38,392 nt of DNA from Streptomyces longispororuber. GTDB lineage: Bacteria; Actinomycetota; Actinomycetes; Streptomycetales; Streptomycetaceae. The position numbers and the translations under genes were made by a program. The notes under the pieces are model-generated. The model was not told the DNA's origin. It saw nothing but the letters and a program-made list of their open reading frames with translations, and made no database searches. The DNA is taken from assembly GCF_024448165.1 (NCBI RefSeq), contig NZ_JAMOLN010000089.1:1-38392 (forward strand), given 5' to 3'. Below, one piece after another: positions 8,135-15,897 of this stretch (position 1 is the stretch's first letter; every line of letters starts with the position of its first letter).

Positions 8135-9940
8135 TCAGTACGACAGGCCGTAGCCGATCGGGTAGAGGACCTGCGTCGGGTCGTCGGCCTTCTGCACCGG
8201 CACCGGCAGCTTGCCCTGCGGCTCGGCCCGGCCGGCCAGCACCCGTACCGCCGCCCGCAGTTCGACGTCGATCCACGAGTACGCGGCCAGGTGGGCGTCG
8301 GACGACGACAGCTGCGCCACGTCGTACGGATTGCGCATCGACAGCGTCACCACCGGCACGCCCGTCGCGGCGACCGCGTCGACCAGCGCCTGCTGCGCGC
8401 TGCCCTTGGTGACGTTGTACGTGCCGATGAGCACCGCGTCCTTGCCGGCGGCCGCGGCGACCGCCTGGGCGATCGTGGCCTGGCTCGGCGCCGTACCGGT
8501 CGCCAGCACCGTGGCGGAGAAGCCCAGTTCGGTGAGGGCGGCACCGAGCACCGTGGTCGGCGGGCCGTCGCTGAGCGAGGGCGACGCCGGGTTGGCGCCG
8601 AGGACGAGGACGTTCTTGTGGGTACGGCGGGACAGCGGCAGCAGCCCCTCCTTGTTCACCAGCAGCGTCGTCGTCCGCTCGGCGATCCGGTCCGCGGCGG
8701 CCAGGTGCGCGGCCGTCCCCACGGTCCGGTCGACGCCCTTGTGCGAGACGTACGGCTCCTTGAAGATCCCCAGCTTCGCCTTCAGGCGCAGCACCCGCAG
8801 GATCGATTCGTCGAGCCGCGCCTCCGTCAGCTCCCCGTCCTGCACGGCCTTGAGCACCGCGTTCCACGAGACGTCCAGGGACGGCGGGTTGAGCAGCTGG
8901 TCGACGCCCGCCTTCAGGGCGAGCACCGGGACGCGGTCGTCGCCGTACTTCGTCCGTACGCCCTCCATGCCGAGCGAGTCCGTCACCACGACGCCGTCGT
9001 AGCCGAGCTGCTCGCGCAGGATGCCGGTGAGGATCGGGTGGGAGAGCGTGGCCGGGTCCTCGGCCGGGTCGAGCGCCGGCACCACGATGTGGGCCGTCAT
9101 GATCGAGTCGATGCCCGCGGCGATCGGGGCCTTGAACGACGGGGCGTCCAGCTGCTCCCACTGCTCGCGCGTGTGGGTGATGTACGGGATGCCGGTGTGG
9201 CTGTCGGTCGCGGTGTCGCCGTGGCCGGGGAAGTGCTTGGCCGTCGAGGCGATGTGGGCCGACTGGTACCCCTTGACCTGCGCGGCGACCATCCCGGCGA
9301 CCGACTGCGGGTCGGCGCCGAAGGAGCGGACGCCGATGACGGGGTTGGCCGGGTTGACGTTGACGTCGGCGTCGGGCGCGTAGTCCTGGCGGATGCCGAC
9401 CGCGCGCAGCTCGGCGCCGGCTATCTGTCCGGCCTTGCGCGCGTCGGAGCGGGAGCCGCCCGCGCCGAGGGCCATCGCGCCGGGGAAGAGGGTGGCGGGC
9501 TTGCCGACCCGGGCGACGATGCCGTGCTCCTGGTCGGTGGATATCAACAGCGGGATGCGGGACGGCTGTTGGAGGCCGACCTGCTGGATGCCGTTGCTGA
9601 GGTCGGCTATCTGGTGCGGGTCGCGGACGTTGTGCGCCCAGGCGAAGTAGATGATGCCGCCGAGCTTGTACTTGGCGATCATCTCGGCGGCCGTGCGGAC
9701 GCCGATCTCCTTGAGGTTGGCGTCGATGTCGGCCTGGTCGGGGGCGGTGGCCGAGTGGCCGTACACCCGCATCACGAAGAGCTGGCCGACCTTCTCCTCC
9801 AGGGACATCCCGGAGATGATCTTCTTGAGGGTGCGGTCCCGGTCCGTGGCGGCCTGCGCCGTGGCGGTGCCGGGCAGCGAGAGGGCGGCGGCGCCGGTCG
9901 TGGCGGCGGCGAGCAGCGTACGTCTGGAGATGTGGTGCAC
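8135..9940 (-). CDS. Tat-exported GH3 beta-N-acetylhexosaminidase (NagZ-like)
   Basis: A 601-residue glycoside hydrolase family 3 enzyme expected to release N-acetylglucosamine from muropeptide or chitin fragments outside the membrane. The N-terminus HHISRRTLLAAATTGAAALS with an AQA end is a twin-arginine signal. The TIM-barrel domain carries KHFPGHGD at 235-242 and the D246-S-H248 catalytic dyad of NagZ-type enzymes. The nucleophile is Asp321 in VVTDSLGMEG. A GH3 C-terminal alpha/beta domain follows (about 415-600). GTG 9940 is chosen because GGAAGGAG is 5 bases upstream; an ORF start 44 codons earlier lies upstream of the likely promoter. Two GGAAA-type palindromes sit in the promoter, so a repressor sensing an amino sugar is plausible. 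NagZ-like chemistry is likely but the natural substrate is not shown. Confidence 0.9.
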   Translation of the reverse strand: MHHISRRTLLAAATTGAAALSLPGTATAQAATDRDRTLKKIISGMSLEEKVGQLFVMRVYGHSATAPDQADIDANLKEIGVRTAAEMIAKYKLGGIIYFAWAHNVRDPHQIADLSNGIQQVGLQQPSRIPLLISTDQEHGIVARVGKPATLFPGAMALGAGGSRSDARKAGQIAGAELRAVGIRQDYAPDADVNVNPANPVIGVRSFGADPQSVAGMVAAQVKGYQSAHIASTAKHFPGHGDTATDSHTGIPYITHTREQWEQLDAPSFKAPIAAGIDSIMTAHIVVPALDPAEDPATLSHPILTGILREQLGYDGVVVTDSLGMEGVRTKYGDDRVPVLALKAGVDQLLNPPSLDVSWNAVLKAVQDGELTEARLDESILRVLRLKAKLGIFKEPYVSHKGVDRTVGTAAHLAAADRIAERTTTLLVNKEGLLPLSRRTHKNVLVLGANPASPSLSDGPPTTVLGAALTELGFSATVLATGTAPSQATIAQAVAAAAGKDAVLIGTYNVTKGSAQQALVDAVAATGVPVVTLSMRNPYDVAQLSSSDAHLAAYSWIDVELRAAVRVLAGRAEPQGKLPVPVQKADDPTQVLYPIGYGLSY

Positions 9941-9983
9941 TTGCGCTCCTTCCGGAGGAGGGGCGTGCTGGCTGACGGCTGAA

Positions 9984-10030
9984 GGAAACTTCCGCGCGTC
10001 ATGAATATGGGGAAAGTTTCTGCCAGTCAA
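9984..10030 (-). promoter_or_regulatory. GH3 gene promoter with two operator-like palindromes
   Basis: Read on the minus strand, a -35-like TTGACT (10030-10025) is followed after 15 bases by CATATT, or after 17 by TATTCA, as -10. The spacer contains GAAACTTTCC, the complement of GGAAAGTTTC at 10011-10020. A second copy, GGAAACTTCC, is at 9984-9993, about where transcription would begin. Both fit a GGAAASTTTCC palindrome; the placement is that of a repressor operator pair. The regulator is not in the window. Confidence 0.5.
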
Positions 10031-10340
10031 GGGAGTCGACGCTCCGGGCTTCGCGCAGGAAGGGGCCGTCACCGGCGCTGTTGGAGGGGGGCGCGCCGGT
10101 GACGGCGTGCTGCCGGCCGTGTGCGGCGGAGAGGGTGGTCAGCGTTCGCAGCCAGCAGCGAGGCCGACACCGCACTACGGAGACTCACCGGCAGCGTGCC
10201 CTTTGGACGAGCGCGACGACGCTTGGGTTCCCAACTTTTGAAGGTTCGGCGAAGTTGGTGTGGAGGTGGCGTGGGGGGAGCCTGGTACGGGTGGGCGCCG
10301 CAACTCCGTTCCGGGGGTGGGTATCTGCCGGTGCGCGGGG
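10031..10340. other. non-coding stretch upstream of the GH3 promoter
   Basis: No convincing gene is seen on either strand. The short open frames lack ribosome sites and give low-complexity translations. The one feature of note is an inverted repeat, CCAACTT (10231-10237) and AAGTTGG (10252-10258). Inside it is AACTTTTGAAGGTTCG (10233-10248), a 16-base string found again, inverted, at the end of recD2 (32793-32808). Confidence 0.5.
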
Positions 10341-10344
10341 CTTC

Positions 10345-10453
10345 TCGCGCAGTTCCCCGCGCCCCTGAGAAGCACGCCCTTCGGGCGGCCTCTCCCCGAC
10401 GGGGGAAAGCTGCGCGCCAGCGCATGCCTTCAGGGGTGCGGGGAACTGCGCGA
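10345..10453. repeat. structured intergenic repeat, full copy A (24-bp arms)
   Basis: The left arm at 10345-10368 begins TCGCGCAGTTCCCC and the right arm at 10430-10453 ends GGGGAACTGCGCGA. They pair over 24 bp with one G-T wobble. Between them are two smaller hairpins, GCCC-TTC-GGGC flanked by GAGA/TCTC, and GCGC-gcca-GCGC. The whole resembles a three-way junction. The copy at 21074-21173 has the same plan with different inner sequences. It lies downstream of the lysR gene. Confidence 0.8.
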
Positions 10454-10506
10454 GCGGGCACGACGAGACCCGCGGTCGAAGAACTCCGCGTCACATGGCA
10501 GACGCC

Positions 10507-10529
10507 CAGGGGCGCGGGGAACTGCGCGA
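10507..10529. repeat. single right arm of the structured intergenic repeat
   Basis: This 23-base string (begins CAGGGGCGCG, ends AACTGCGCGA) matches the right arm of the full copies without mismatch. It sits 19 bases after the lysR stop codon. No left arm is found within the preceding bases apart from that of copy A, so it looks like a remnant or solo arm. Confidence 0.75.
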
Positions 10530-10547
10530 CCAGCCCCCACCGGGCGG

Positions 10548-11402
10548 TCAGACGGACGGTTCACGCCGGAGGCAGGCGTGGCCCTGGGCGCGCAGCGCGT
10601 CGACGACCGCCCCGACCGCCGGACGGCGCGCCGTTCCGGTGCGCCACAGCGCGTACACCCGCCGCCGCGGCATCGGATCGAGCCCCACCGCGACCAGCGC
10701 CACCAACGTGGGGTTCTCGTCCGCCTGGTGGACGATCTCCGGCTCGAACCCGGCGGAGCGCATCGTGCGCAGGAGCCAGTCGTGACACACCCGCCCCGGC
10801 GGCTGCGACACCCACCGCTCCCCGCCCAGCTCCTCCCGCCGCACCGACTCCCGCCCGGCCAGCGGATGCCCGTCCGGCACCAGCAGATCGCACAGGTCGT
10901 CCCCGACGACGGCCTGCTCGACCCCGGCGGGAGCCGGCAGCGGCGCGATGTCCCAGTCGTGGGCCACCACGACGTCGACCGCCCCCTTCGCCACGAGGTC
11001 GACCGACAGGTGCGGGTCGACCTCGGTCAGCCGGACGTCGAGCGCGGGATGCCGCACGGCGAGCCCGGCGAGCGCGGCGGGCAGCAGCCCCCGCGCGGCC
11101 GAGGCGAACGCGGCGACGGTCAGCCGCCCGGCCGGCACCCCGCGCCGCTCCTCGATCCCCGTCTCGGCGCGCTCCATGATGGCCATCAACTCACGCGCTG
11201 TCTCGGCGAGTTGGAGCGCCTCGTCGGTGAGCCGGACGCCCCGGCCCTCTCGCTCCAGCAGTACCGTCCTGGTCTCCCGCTCCAGCTTCGCGATCTGCTG
11301 CGAGACGGCGGACGGCGTGTAGCCGAGAGCGGCCGCGGCGGCGCCGACCGTGCCGTGGACGGAGACGGCGTGCAAGGCGCGCAGCCGTTGCAGATCGAGC
11401 AT
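10548..11402 (-). CDS. LysR family transcriptional regulator
   Basis: A 284-residue LysR-type regulator. The N-terminal winged HTH (residues 1-60) has the usual pattern LQRLRALHAVSVHGTVGAAAAALGYTPSAVSQQIAKLE. The effector-binding domain (about 90-280) is periplasmic-binding-protein-like. ATG 11402 is preceded by AAGGG at about 11 bases. It is divergent from the EamA exporter with 88 bases between, the classical arrangement in which a LysR protein controls itself and the facing gene. The gap contains related GCAGTGC and GCAGCAATC strings around an AT-richer centre but no convincing T-N11-A site could be fixed. The effector is unknown; by context it may be an amino acid precursor. Confidence 0.92.
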   Translation of the reverse strand: MLDLQRLRALHAVSVHGTVGAAAAALGYTPSAVSQQIAKLERETRTVLLEREGRGVRLTDEALQLAETARELMAIMERAETGIEERRGVPAGRLTVAAFASAARGLLPAALAGLAVRHPALDVRLTEVDPHLSVDLVAKGAVDVVVAHDWDIAPLPAPAGVEQAVVGDDLCDLLVPDGHPLAGRESVRREELGGERWVSQPPGRVCHDWLLRTMRSAGFEPEIVHQADENPTLVALVAVGLDPMPRRRVYALWRTGTARRPAVGAVVDALRAQGHACLRREPSV

Positions 11403-11490
11403 CCCGGGACCAACCCTTCAGCAGTGCTTCATCCAACCATGCAGCAATCGTCGCTGGTGCTACACGGTCGGGAGGCGTGATCCTCGACGC

Positions 11491-12456
11491 ATGAGACCTG
11501 CGCACACCGGCCTCGCCGTCCTCGTCGCCGCCCTGTGGGGCGTGAACTTCGTCGTCATCGACATCGGCCTCGACCACTTCCCGCCGCTGCTCTTCTGCGC
11601 CCTGCGCTTCCTGCTCGCCGCGGTGCCCGCCGTGTTCCTGGTGGGGCGGCCGTGCGTGCCCTGGCGCTGGATCGTCGGAGTGGGGCTCGCGCTGGGCGTC
11701 GGCAAGTTCGGCCTGCTCTTCATCGGCATGAACACCGGGATGCCCGCAGGCCTCTCCTCCCTCGTCCTCCAGGTCCAGTCGGTGTTCACCGCGCTGATCG
11801 CGTTCGCGTTCCTCGGTGAACGACCGGGCCCGGTCCGGGTGCTGGGCATGGCCGTGGCGCTCTCCGGCATCGCGGTGGCGGCCGTCGACGAGGGCGGCTC
11901 AGGCCCGCTCGGCGCCTTCGCGCTGGTCCTCGTGGCGGCCGCGTTCTGGGGCGTCTCGAACGTCCTGACCCGCAAGGCGTCGCCCGGGGCGCCGTTCAAC
12001 TTCATGGTGTGGTCGAGCGCCGTCCCCGTCCTGCCGCTGCTCGCCCTCTCCCTCCTCTTCGAGGGCCCGGCGCGCGACGCCGGGGCGCTGCGGGACCTCG
12101 ACCTCCCCGGCGCCGGCGCGATTCTCTTCGTTGCCCTGGTCACCACACTCTTCGGCTTCAGCGTGTGGAGCCGGCTCCTGCAGCGCTACGACGCCTCGAC
12201 GGTCGCCCCGTACTCGCTGCTCGTCCCGGTCTTCGGCATGTCGTCGGCCGCCCTCTTCCTGAGCGAGTCGGTCAGCCCGCTCCGGTGGTGCGCGGGCGCG
12301 CTGCTGGTGGCGGGGGTGGCCCTGACCTCACTGGGCGGCGCACGGAAGAGGCCCGCGCGGCCCACGGCCACCGCCGAAGCACCTGACGCGGCTGACGCGC
12401 GCGACGCACCCGGAGCGGACCGGGCCCTCGATCCCCGCCCTACGCCGACTCGTTGA
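11491..12456 (+). CDS. eamA: EamA/DMT-type exporter, close to O-acetylserine/cysteine exporter
   Basis: A 321-residue inner-membrane drug/metabolite superfamily transporter with two EamA repeats and about ten membrane segments. Several stretches resemble E. coli EamA, the O-acetylserine/cysteine exporter: ALWGVNFVVIDIGL near the start, NTGMPAGLSSLVLQVQ around residues 87-102, FLGERPGP after the first repeat, and VAPYSLLVPVFGMSSAALFL in the second. The last 30 residues are a low-complexity Ala/Asp/Pro tail. ATG 11491 is used; GGGAGG (11470-11475) is rather far (15 bases) and no closer in-frame start exists. It faces the LysR regulator, and its 3' end overlaps the convergent TIM-barrel gene by 17 bases. 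The family is firm, the substrate likely but not proven. Confidence 0.85.
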   Translation: MRPAHTGLAVLVAALWGVNFVVIDIGLDHFPPLLFCALRFLLAAVPAVFLVGRPCVPWRWIVGVGLALGVGKFGLLFIGMNTGMPAGLSSLVLQVQSVFTALIAFAFLGERPGPVRVLGMAVALSGIAVAAVDEGGSGPLGAFALVLVAAAFWGVSNVLTRKASPGAPFNFMVWSSAVPVLPLLALSLLFEGPARDAGALRDLDLPGAGAILFVALVTTLFGFSVWSRLLQRYDASTVAPYSLLVPVFGMSSAALFLSESVSPLRWCAGALLVAGVALTSLGGARKRPARPTATAEAPDAADARDAPGADRALDPRPTPTR

Positions 12457-13240
12457 GCAGCCGGGCCAGGTGCTCCCGTCCGGCGCCCAGCAACTCCGGG
12501 AGCGGCGCGGCGGCCTCGTACCAGCGGGCCTCGTACTCCCAGCACAGCCAGCCGTCCCAGCCCTCCCGGCTGAGCACCTCCACGCACTCGGCCAGCGGCA
12601 GCACCCCGGCGCCGAGCGCGAGGGGCGTCTTGTCGTCGGGGCCCGCGATGTCCTTGACCTGGACGTAGCCGAGGTAGGGGGAGAGCGCGGCGTACGAGGC
12701 CACGGGCTGCTCGCCGCCGAGCCAGGTGTGCATCACGTCCCAGAGCACGCCCACGTTCCGGTGGCCGACCGGGCCGACGACACGGGAGGCGGCGGCGCCG
12801 GTGCGGTGCGAGTCGTGGGTCTCCAGGAGGACCCGGACGCCGCGGTCGGCCGCGTACTCGGCGGCCACCCCCAGGCGGCGGGCCGCCGTCGCGTCGGCCT
12901 CCTCGGGCCCCTGCTCGTCACCGCCGCCGGGGAACACCCGGACGTACGGCGCGCCCAGGTCGCGGGCGAGGTCCACCAGCGCCCGTACCTCGTCCAGGAC
13001 CGGCCCGTCCTCGCCGGGCGCGGCCACCCGGGCGTATCCGGCGACCCCCAGGATCTCGACGCCCGCCGCCTTGAACTCGGCGGCCGCGTCGGCGCGTTCG
13101 GCCGGGGCCAGGCCCGGGTGGACCGGCTCCTCGGGATGCGCGCGCAGCTCCACTCCGTGGTAACCGTGCGTGGTGGCGAGGCGGAGGACGTCGGGGATCG
13201 GGAGACCAGGGACACCGAGGGTGGAGAACGCCAGTTTCAT
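12440..13240 (-). CDS. sugar phosphate isomerase/epimerase-like TIM barrel
   Basis: A 266-residue xylose-isomerase-like TIM-barrel protein (AP endonuclease 2/IolE superfamily), which usually isomerises or epimerises sugars or keto-inositols with a divalent metal. Strand ends carry likely metal ligands: GVELRAHPEE, VLLETHDS, VLWDVMHTW, YVQVKDI and CWEYEARWYE. ATG 13240 begins MKLAFSTLGVPGLPI, a normal start for the family. The gene ends (TAG 12440-12442) inside the 3' end of the convergent eamA. It stands alone, without the oxidoreductase or transporter usually beside such enzymes, so the pathway cannot be named. Confidence 0.85.
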   Translation of the reverse strand: MKLAFSTLGVPGLPIPDVLRLATTHGYHGVELRAHPEEPVHPGLAPAERADAAAEFKAAGVEILGVAGYARVAAPGEDGPVLDEVRALVDLARDLGAPYVRVFPGGGDEQGPEEADATAARRLGVAAEYAADRGVRVLLETHDSHRTGAAASRVVGPVGHRNVGVLWDVMHTWLGGEQPVASYAALSPYLGYVQVKDIAGPDDKTPLALGAGVLPLAECVEVLSREGWDGWLCWEYEARWYEAAAPLPELLGAGREHLARLLNESA

Positions 13241-13269
13241 GGCCCGGACCTTACCCGCGCTCCCGCCCG

Positions 13270-14205
13270 TCACTCCGGTGCGCGGTGCAGGGCGAGACGC
13301 CAGTCCTGGCCGATCAGGTCGGCGCCGAAGGACCGGTGCGGCTTCTCGCCCACGAGGACGAACCCGTGCCGCAGATAGATCGAACGGGCCGACTTGAGCA
13401 CGTCGTTCGTCCACAGCACCAGGTCCCGGTAGCCGACGCCGCGCGCGAAGTCGATGACCGACCGCACCAGCCGGTCGCCGACGCCCAGGCCGCGCGAGTC
13501 GGGCTCCACCAGCAGCAGCCGCAGCCGCGCGGTGCCCGGCGCCTCGTCGCGCACGCACATCACGCACCCCACCGGACGCCCGTCGAGCTCGGCGATCCAC
13601 ACCCGCTCCAGATGCGGGTCGTGGTCCTGCGCGAAGTCGGCGACGATCCGGGCGACCAGGCCCTCGTAGTCGGCGTTCCAGCCGAACTCGGCCGCGTACA
13701 CGGCGCCGTTGCGGGCCACGATCCAGCCCAGGTCGCCGGGGCCCGGCTCGCGCAGCAGCACGTTGTCCGGGTGCGGGGCGGCGCGGCCGTCGCCGAGCAC
13801 CTCGCGCACGGTGCGCAGCGCGTCGGCGAGCCGGTCGCGCTGGTCGGGCGGCACGGTGGCCAGGAGCGTGCCGACCGCTTCCCGCGACCGCTCGTCGAGC
13901 AGGTCGGCCGCGGTGCGGCCGCGCGCGGTCAGTGTGATGCGGCGGCGCCGCGAGTCCCGCTCGGACGACCCGCGCTCGACGAGTCCCTCCCGCTCGAACT
14001 TCCCGAGGATCCGGCTCAGGTATCCGGCGTCCAGGGAGAGCCGGGTCCGCAGGTCGGCGGCGTCCACCTTCTCGGTGTGCGCGAGCTCGTACAGCACGCG
14101 GGACTCGGTGAGGGTGTACGGGGCGTACAGGTGGCGGCTGTAGTCCAGCGCGCCGATGACGTTCGTGTAGAAGCGGTTGAAGGACCGGATGTCGTGCACG
14201 GTCAT
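13270..14205 (-). CDS. MarR regulator fused to GNAT acetyltransferase
   Basis: A 311-residue two-domain protein. Residues 1-140 are a MarR winged helix domain (LTESRVLYELAHTEKVDAADLRTRLSLDAGYLSRILGKFE, then a basic wing DSRRRRITLT). Residues about 150-310 are a GNAT N-acetyltransferase domain with the acetyl-CoA loop DSRGLGVGDRLV and the ending YLRHGFVLVGE. Such fusions are known in actinobacteria; the acetyl acceptor is unknown. ATG 14205 is preferred because GAGG lies 5 bases upstream; GTG 14211 is also possible. A perfect 11-bp palindrome just upstream suggests autoregulation. It is divergent from an alpha/beta hydrolase gene it may also control. Confidence 0.9.
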   Translation of the reverse strand: MTVHDIRSFNRFYTNVIGALDYSRHLYAPYTLTESRVLYELAHTEKVDAADLRTRLSLDAGYLSRILGKFEREGLVERGSSERDSRRRRITLTARGRTAADLLDERSREAVGTLLATVPPDQRDRLADALRTVREVLGDGRAAPHPDNVLLREPGPGDLGWIVARNGAVYAAEFGWNADYEGLVARIVADFAQDHDPHLERVWIAELDGRPVGCVMCVRDEAPGTARLRLLLVEPDSRGLGVGDRLVRSVIDFARGVGYRDLVLWTNDVLKSARSIYLRHGFVLVGEKPHRSFGADLIGQDWRLALHRAPE

Positions 14206-14228
14206 GGCCACCTCGCGGCTCGGACAGT

Positions 14229-14239
14229 TGACTCAGTCA
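14229..14239. promoter_or_regulatory. MarR-type operator candidate
   Basis: TGACTCAGTCA is a perfect palindrome about one base, and TTGACTCAGTCAG extends it with one mismatch. It lies 23 bases upstream of the MarR-GNAT start in the region shared with the divergent hydrolase. Size and symmetry suit a MarR dimer site. Assignment is by position only. Confidence 0.45.
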
Positions 14240-14427
14240 GAGGTTTTGGGGGTCCGCCCACGGTACGCCCACCACCCGTCCACGTCCACCGACCCGCGCC
14301 GCCGGTCCTGTTGGTCAAGTGCATTACAGATGGGGCGAGTTGGGGATCGATCGGGGTGCGTCGCGCGGTGTTCTGCTGTGGGCCGAGACGGTCGCGGTGG
14401 TGACGGAGAGGGCGGCAGGATCGGCGT

Positions 14428-15123
14428 ATGCGGCCGACCTTCGTACTCGTGCACAGTCCGTCCGTGGGGCCCTCGACCTGGCGTTCCGTGGCCGGTCACC
14501 TGACGGCCGCGGGGCATCGGGTGCGGGTTCCGTCCCTCCTCCACGTGGGCGCGTGCGCAGCGCCCTTCTGGCCCCACGTCGTACGCGCCGTGCGCGACGA
14601 CCTCCGGCAGGTGCCGGCCGGCATCCCGGTCGTGCTGGTCGCCCACAGCAACGCGGGCCTGTTCCTCCCGCTGATCCGCTCCGGCCTCGACCACCCGGTG
14701 ACCGGCTCCGTCTTCGTCGACGCCGCCCTGCCGGCCAGGCAGGGCCCGACCCCGGTCGCCCCGCCCGAACTCCTGGATCTCCTCCGCCCCTTGGCCGTGG
14801 ACGGACGGCTGCCGCGCTGGACGGACTGGTGGGACGAGGCGGACGTCGCGCCCATGTTCCCGGACCCGGCGACGCGGCGGACGCTCGTCGCGGAGCAGCC
14901 CACCCTGCCCCTGTCCTACTACGAGCAGCACGTCCCGGTCCCCGAGGGCTGGGACGACCACCCGGTCTCGTACCTCCTCTTCGGCCCTCCGTACGAGGAA
15001 CCGGCCGAGGAGGCGCGCGCACGCGGCTGGCGCGTGGCCCACCTCCCCGGCGAACACCTCCACCAGACGGTCGACCCCGCGGGCACCGCCCGCCACCTCG
15101 TCGAACTCGCCACCACGCCGTGA
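14428..15123 (+). CDS. alpha/beta hydrolase
   Basis: A 231-residue soluble alpha/beta hydrolase of the small esterase type. FVLVHSPSVGPSTWRSVAGHL is the usual first strand with the oxyanion loop; AHSNAG is the nucleophile elbow (Ser about 74). A late GEHLHQTVDP gives the catalytic His. A lid-like insertion (about 110-165) is rich in Trp and Pro. No signal peptide is present. ATG 14428 has AGGA 7 bases upstream. It is divergent from the MarR-GNAT gene and 40 bases before the converging tetR gene. The substrate cannot be told from the sequence. Confidence 0.85.
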   Translation: MRPTFVLVHSPSVGPSTWRSVAGHLTAAGHRVRVPSLLHVGACAAPFWPHVVRAVRDDLRQVPAGIPVVLVAHSNAGLFLPLIRSGLDHPVTGSVFVDAALPARQGPTPVAPPELLDLLRPLAVDGRLPRWTDWWDEADVAPMFPDPATRRTLVAEQPTLPLSYYEQHVPVPEGWDDHPVSYLLFGPPYEEPAEEARARGWRVAHLPGEHLHQTVDPAGTARHLVELATTP

Positions 15124-15163
15124 CCGCGGCGACGGACTCCCGCGAACCTGTCCGGGCCCGGTC

Positions 15164-15775
15164 TCAACGGCCTCCCGGCCACGCCGCCAGGGCCAGTTCG
15201 GCCACCCGCGCCAGCTCTTCCGCGGTCGCTCCGTCGCGGGCCCGTTGCGACAGGCCCTGGACGACCGCCGTGAAGTAGGACGCCAGGGCGGGCGCGTCCG
15301 CCTCGGCGGGGAGTTCGCCGTCCTTCTTCGCCCTGTTCAGACGGTCCTCGAAGGCGGCCACGCCCGCGTTGCGCACGTCGCGCAGGAACGCCGCGACCTC
15401 CGCGTCCTGGGCCGTGACGTTCGTGGCGGCGCTGATGGCGAGGCAGCCGGCCGGGTGGGACGGGTCCGCGTAGATCCTCGCCGCGTCGCGCAGGATCCGG
15501 GCGAACGCGCCGCGGGCCGTCTCCTCCTCCGCCAGGGCCTCGGCCACGAAGGCGCCGACCGGTGACCGCCCGTACACCTCGACGGCCTCTCTGAACAGCG
15601 CCTTCTTGTCCCCGAACGCCGCGTACAGGCTGGCCGGGCGGATGCCCATGGCGGTGGTCAGCTCGCCCACCGAGGTCGCCTCGAAGCCGCGCTCCCAGAA
15701 CAGCCGGACGGCCGTCGCGAGTGCCGCGTCCCGGTCGAACGTACGCGGTCGTCCTCGTGTCCTGGCCTCGCTCAT
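15164..15775 (-). CDS. TetR family transcriptional regulator
   Basis: A 203-residue TetR/AcrR repressor. The N-terminal HTH (about residues 10-55) reads RDAALATAVRLFWERGFEATSVGELTTAMGIRPASLYAAFGDKKALF. The C-terminal ligand domain has AGCLAISAATN near residue 110, as in the subgroup often found beside oxidoreductases. ATG 15775 (MSEARTRGRPRTF) is chosen on homologue-like length. It has no clear ribosome site; an ATG 27 bases upstream (15802) is next to the operator and could only be used on a near-leaderless transcript. Two matching palindromes in the divergent promoter region point to autorepression and control of the HGxxPAAW gene. Confidence 0.92.
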   Translation of the reverse strand: MSEARTRGRPRTFDRDAALATAVRLFWERGFEATSVGELTTAMGIRPASLYAAFGDKKALFREAVEVYGRSPVGAFVAEALAEEETARGAFARILRDAARIYADPSHPAGCLAISAATNVTAQDAEVAAFLRDVRNAGVAAFEDRLNRAKKDGELPAEADAPALASYFTAVVQGLSQRARDGATAEELARVAELALAAWPGGR

Positions 15776-15805
15776 GCCGCAACTGTAACCGGAGATCCCC
15801 ATTTG

Positions 15806-15821
15806 TTGAGCGGTCGCTCAA
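15806..15821. promoter_or_regulatory. TetR operator 1
   Basis: TTGAGCGGTCGCTCAA has perfect 7-bp arms around GT. It lies 30 bases upstream of tetR. It shares the pattern TTGAG-n6-CTCAA with the site at 15849-15870. Confidence 0.65.
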
Positions 15822-15848
15822 GAGTGGTGCTAGGGTCCTGGCGATCCG

Positions 15849-15870
15849 TTGTTGAGTCATCGCTCAACAA
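15849..15870. promoter_or_regulatory. TetR operator 2
   Basis: Perfect 8-bp arms TTGTTGAG and CTCAACAA flank TCATCG. The centre is 46 bp from that of operator 1, and the site ends 27 bases before the HGxxPAAW start codon. Together the two sites bracket the divergent promoters. Confidence 0.65.
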
Positions 15871-15897
15871 ATGAGTCGAGACGTGGGGAGTCGATAC

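Noticed and set aside
10121..11179. Plus-strand open frame across the repeat and lysR
   Set aside because: It crosses the inverted repeat and runs antisense to lysR, with Arg/Pro-rich translation.
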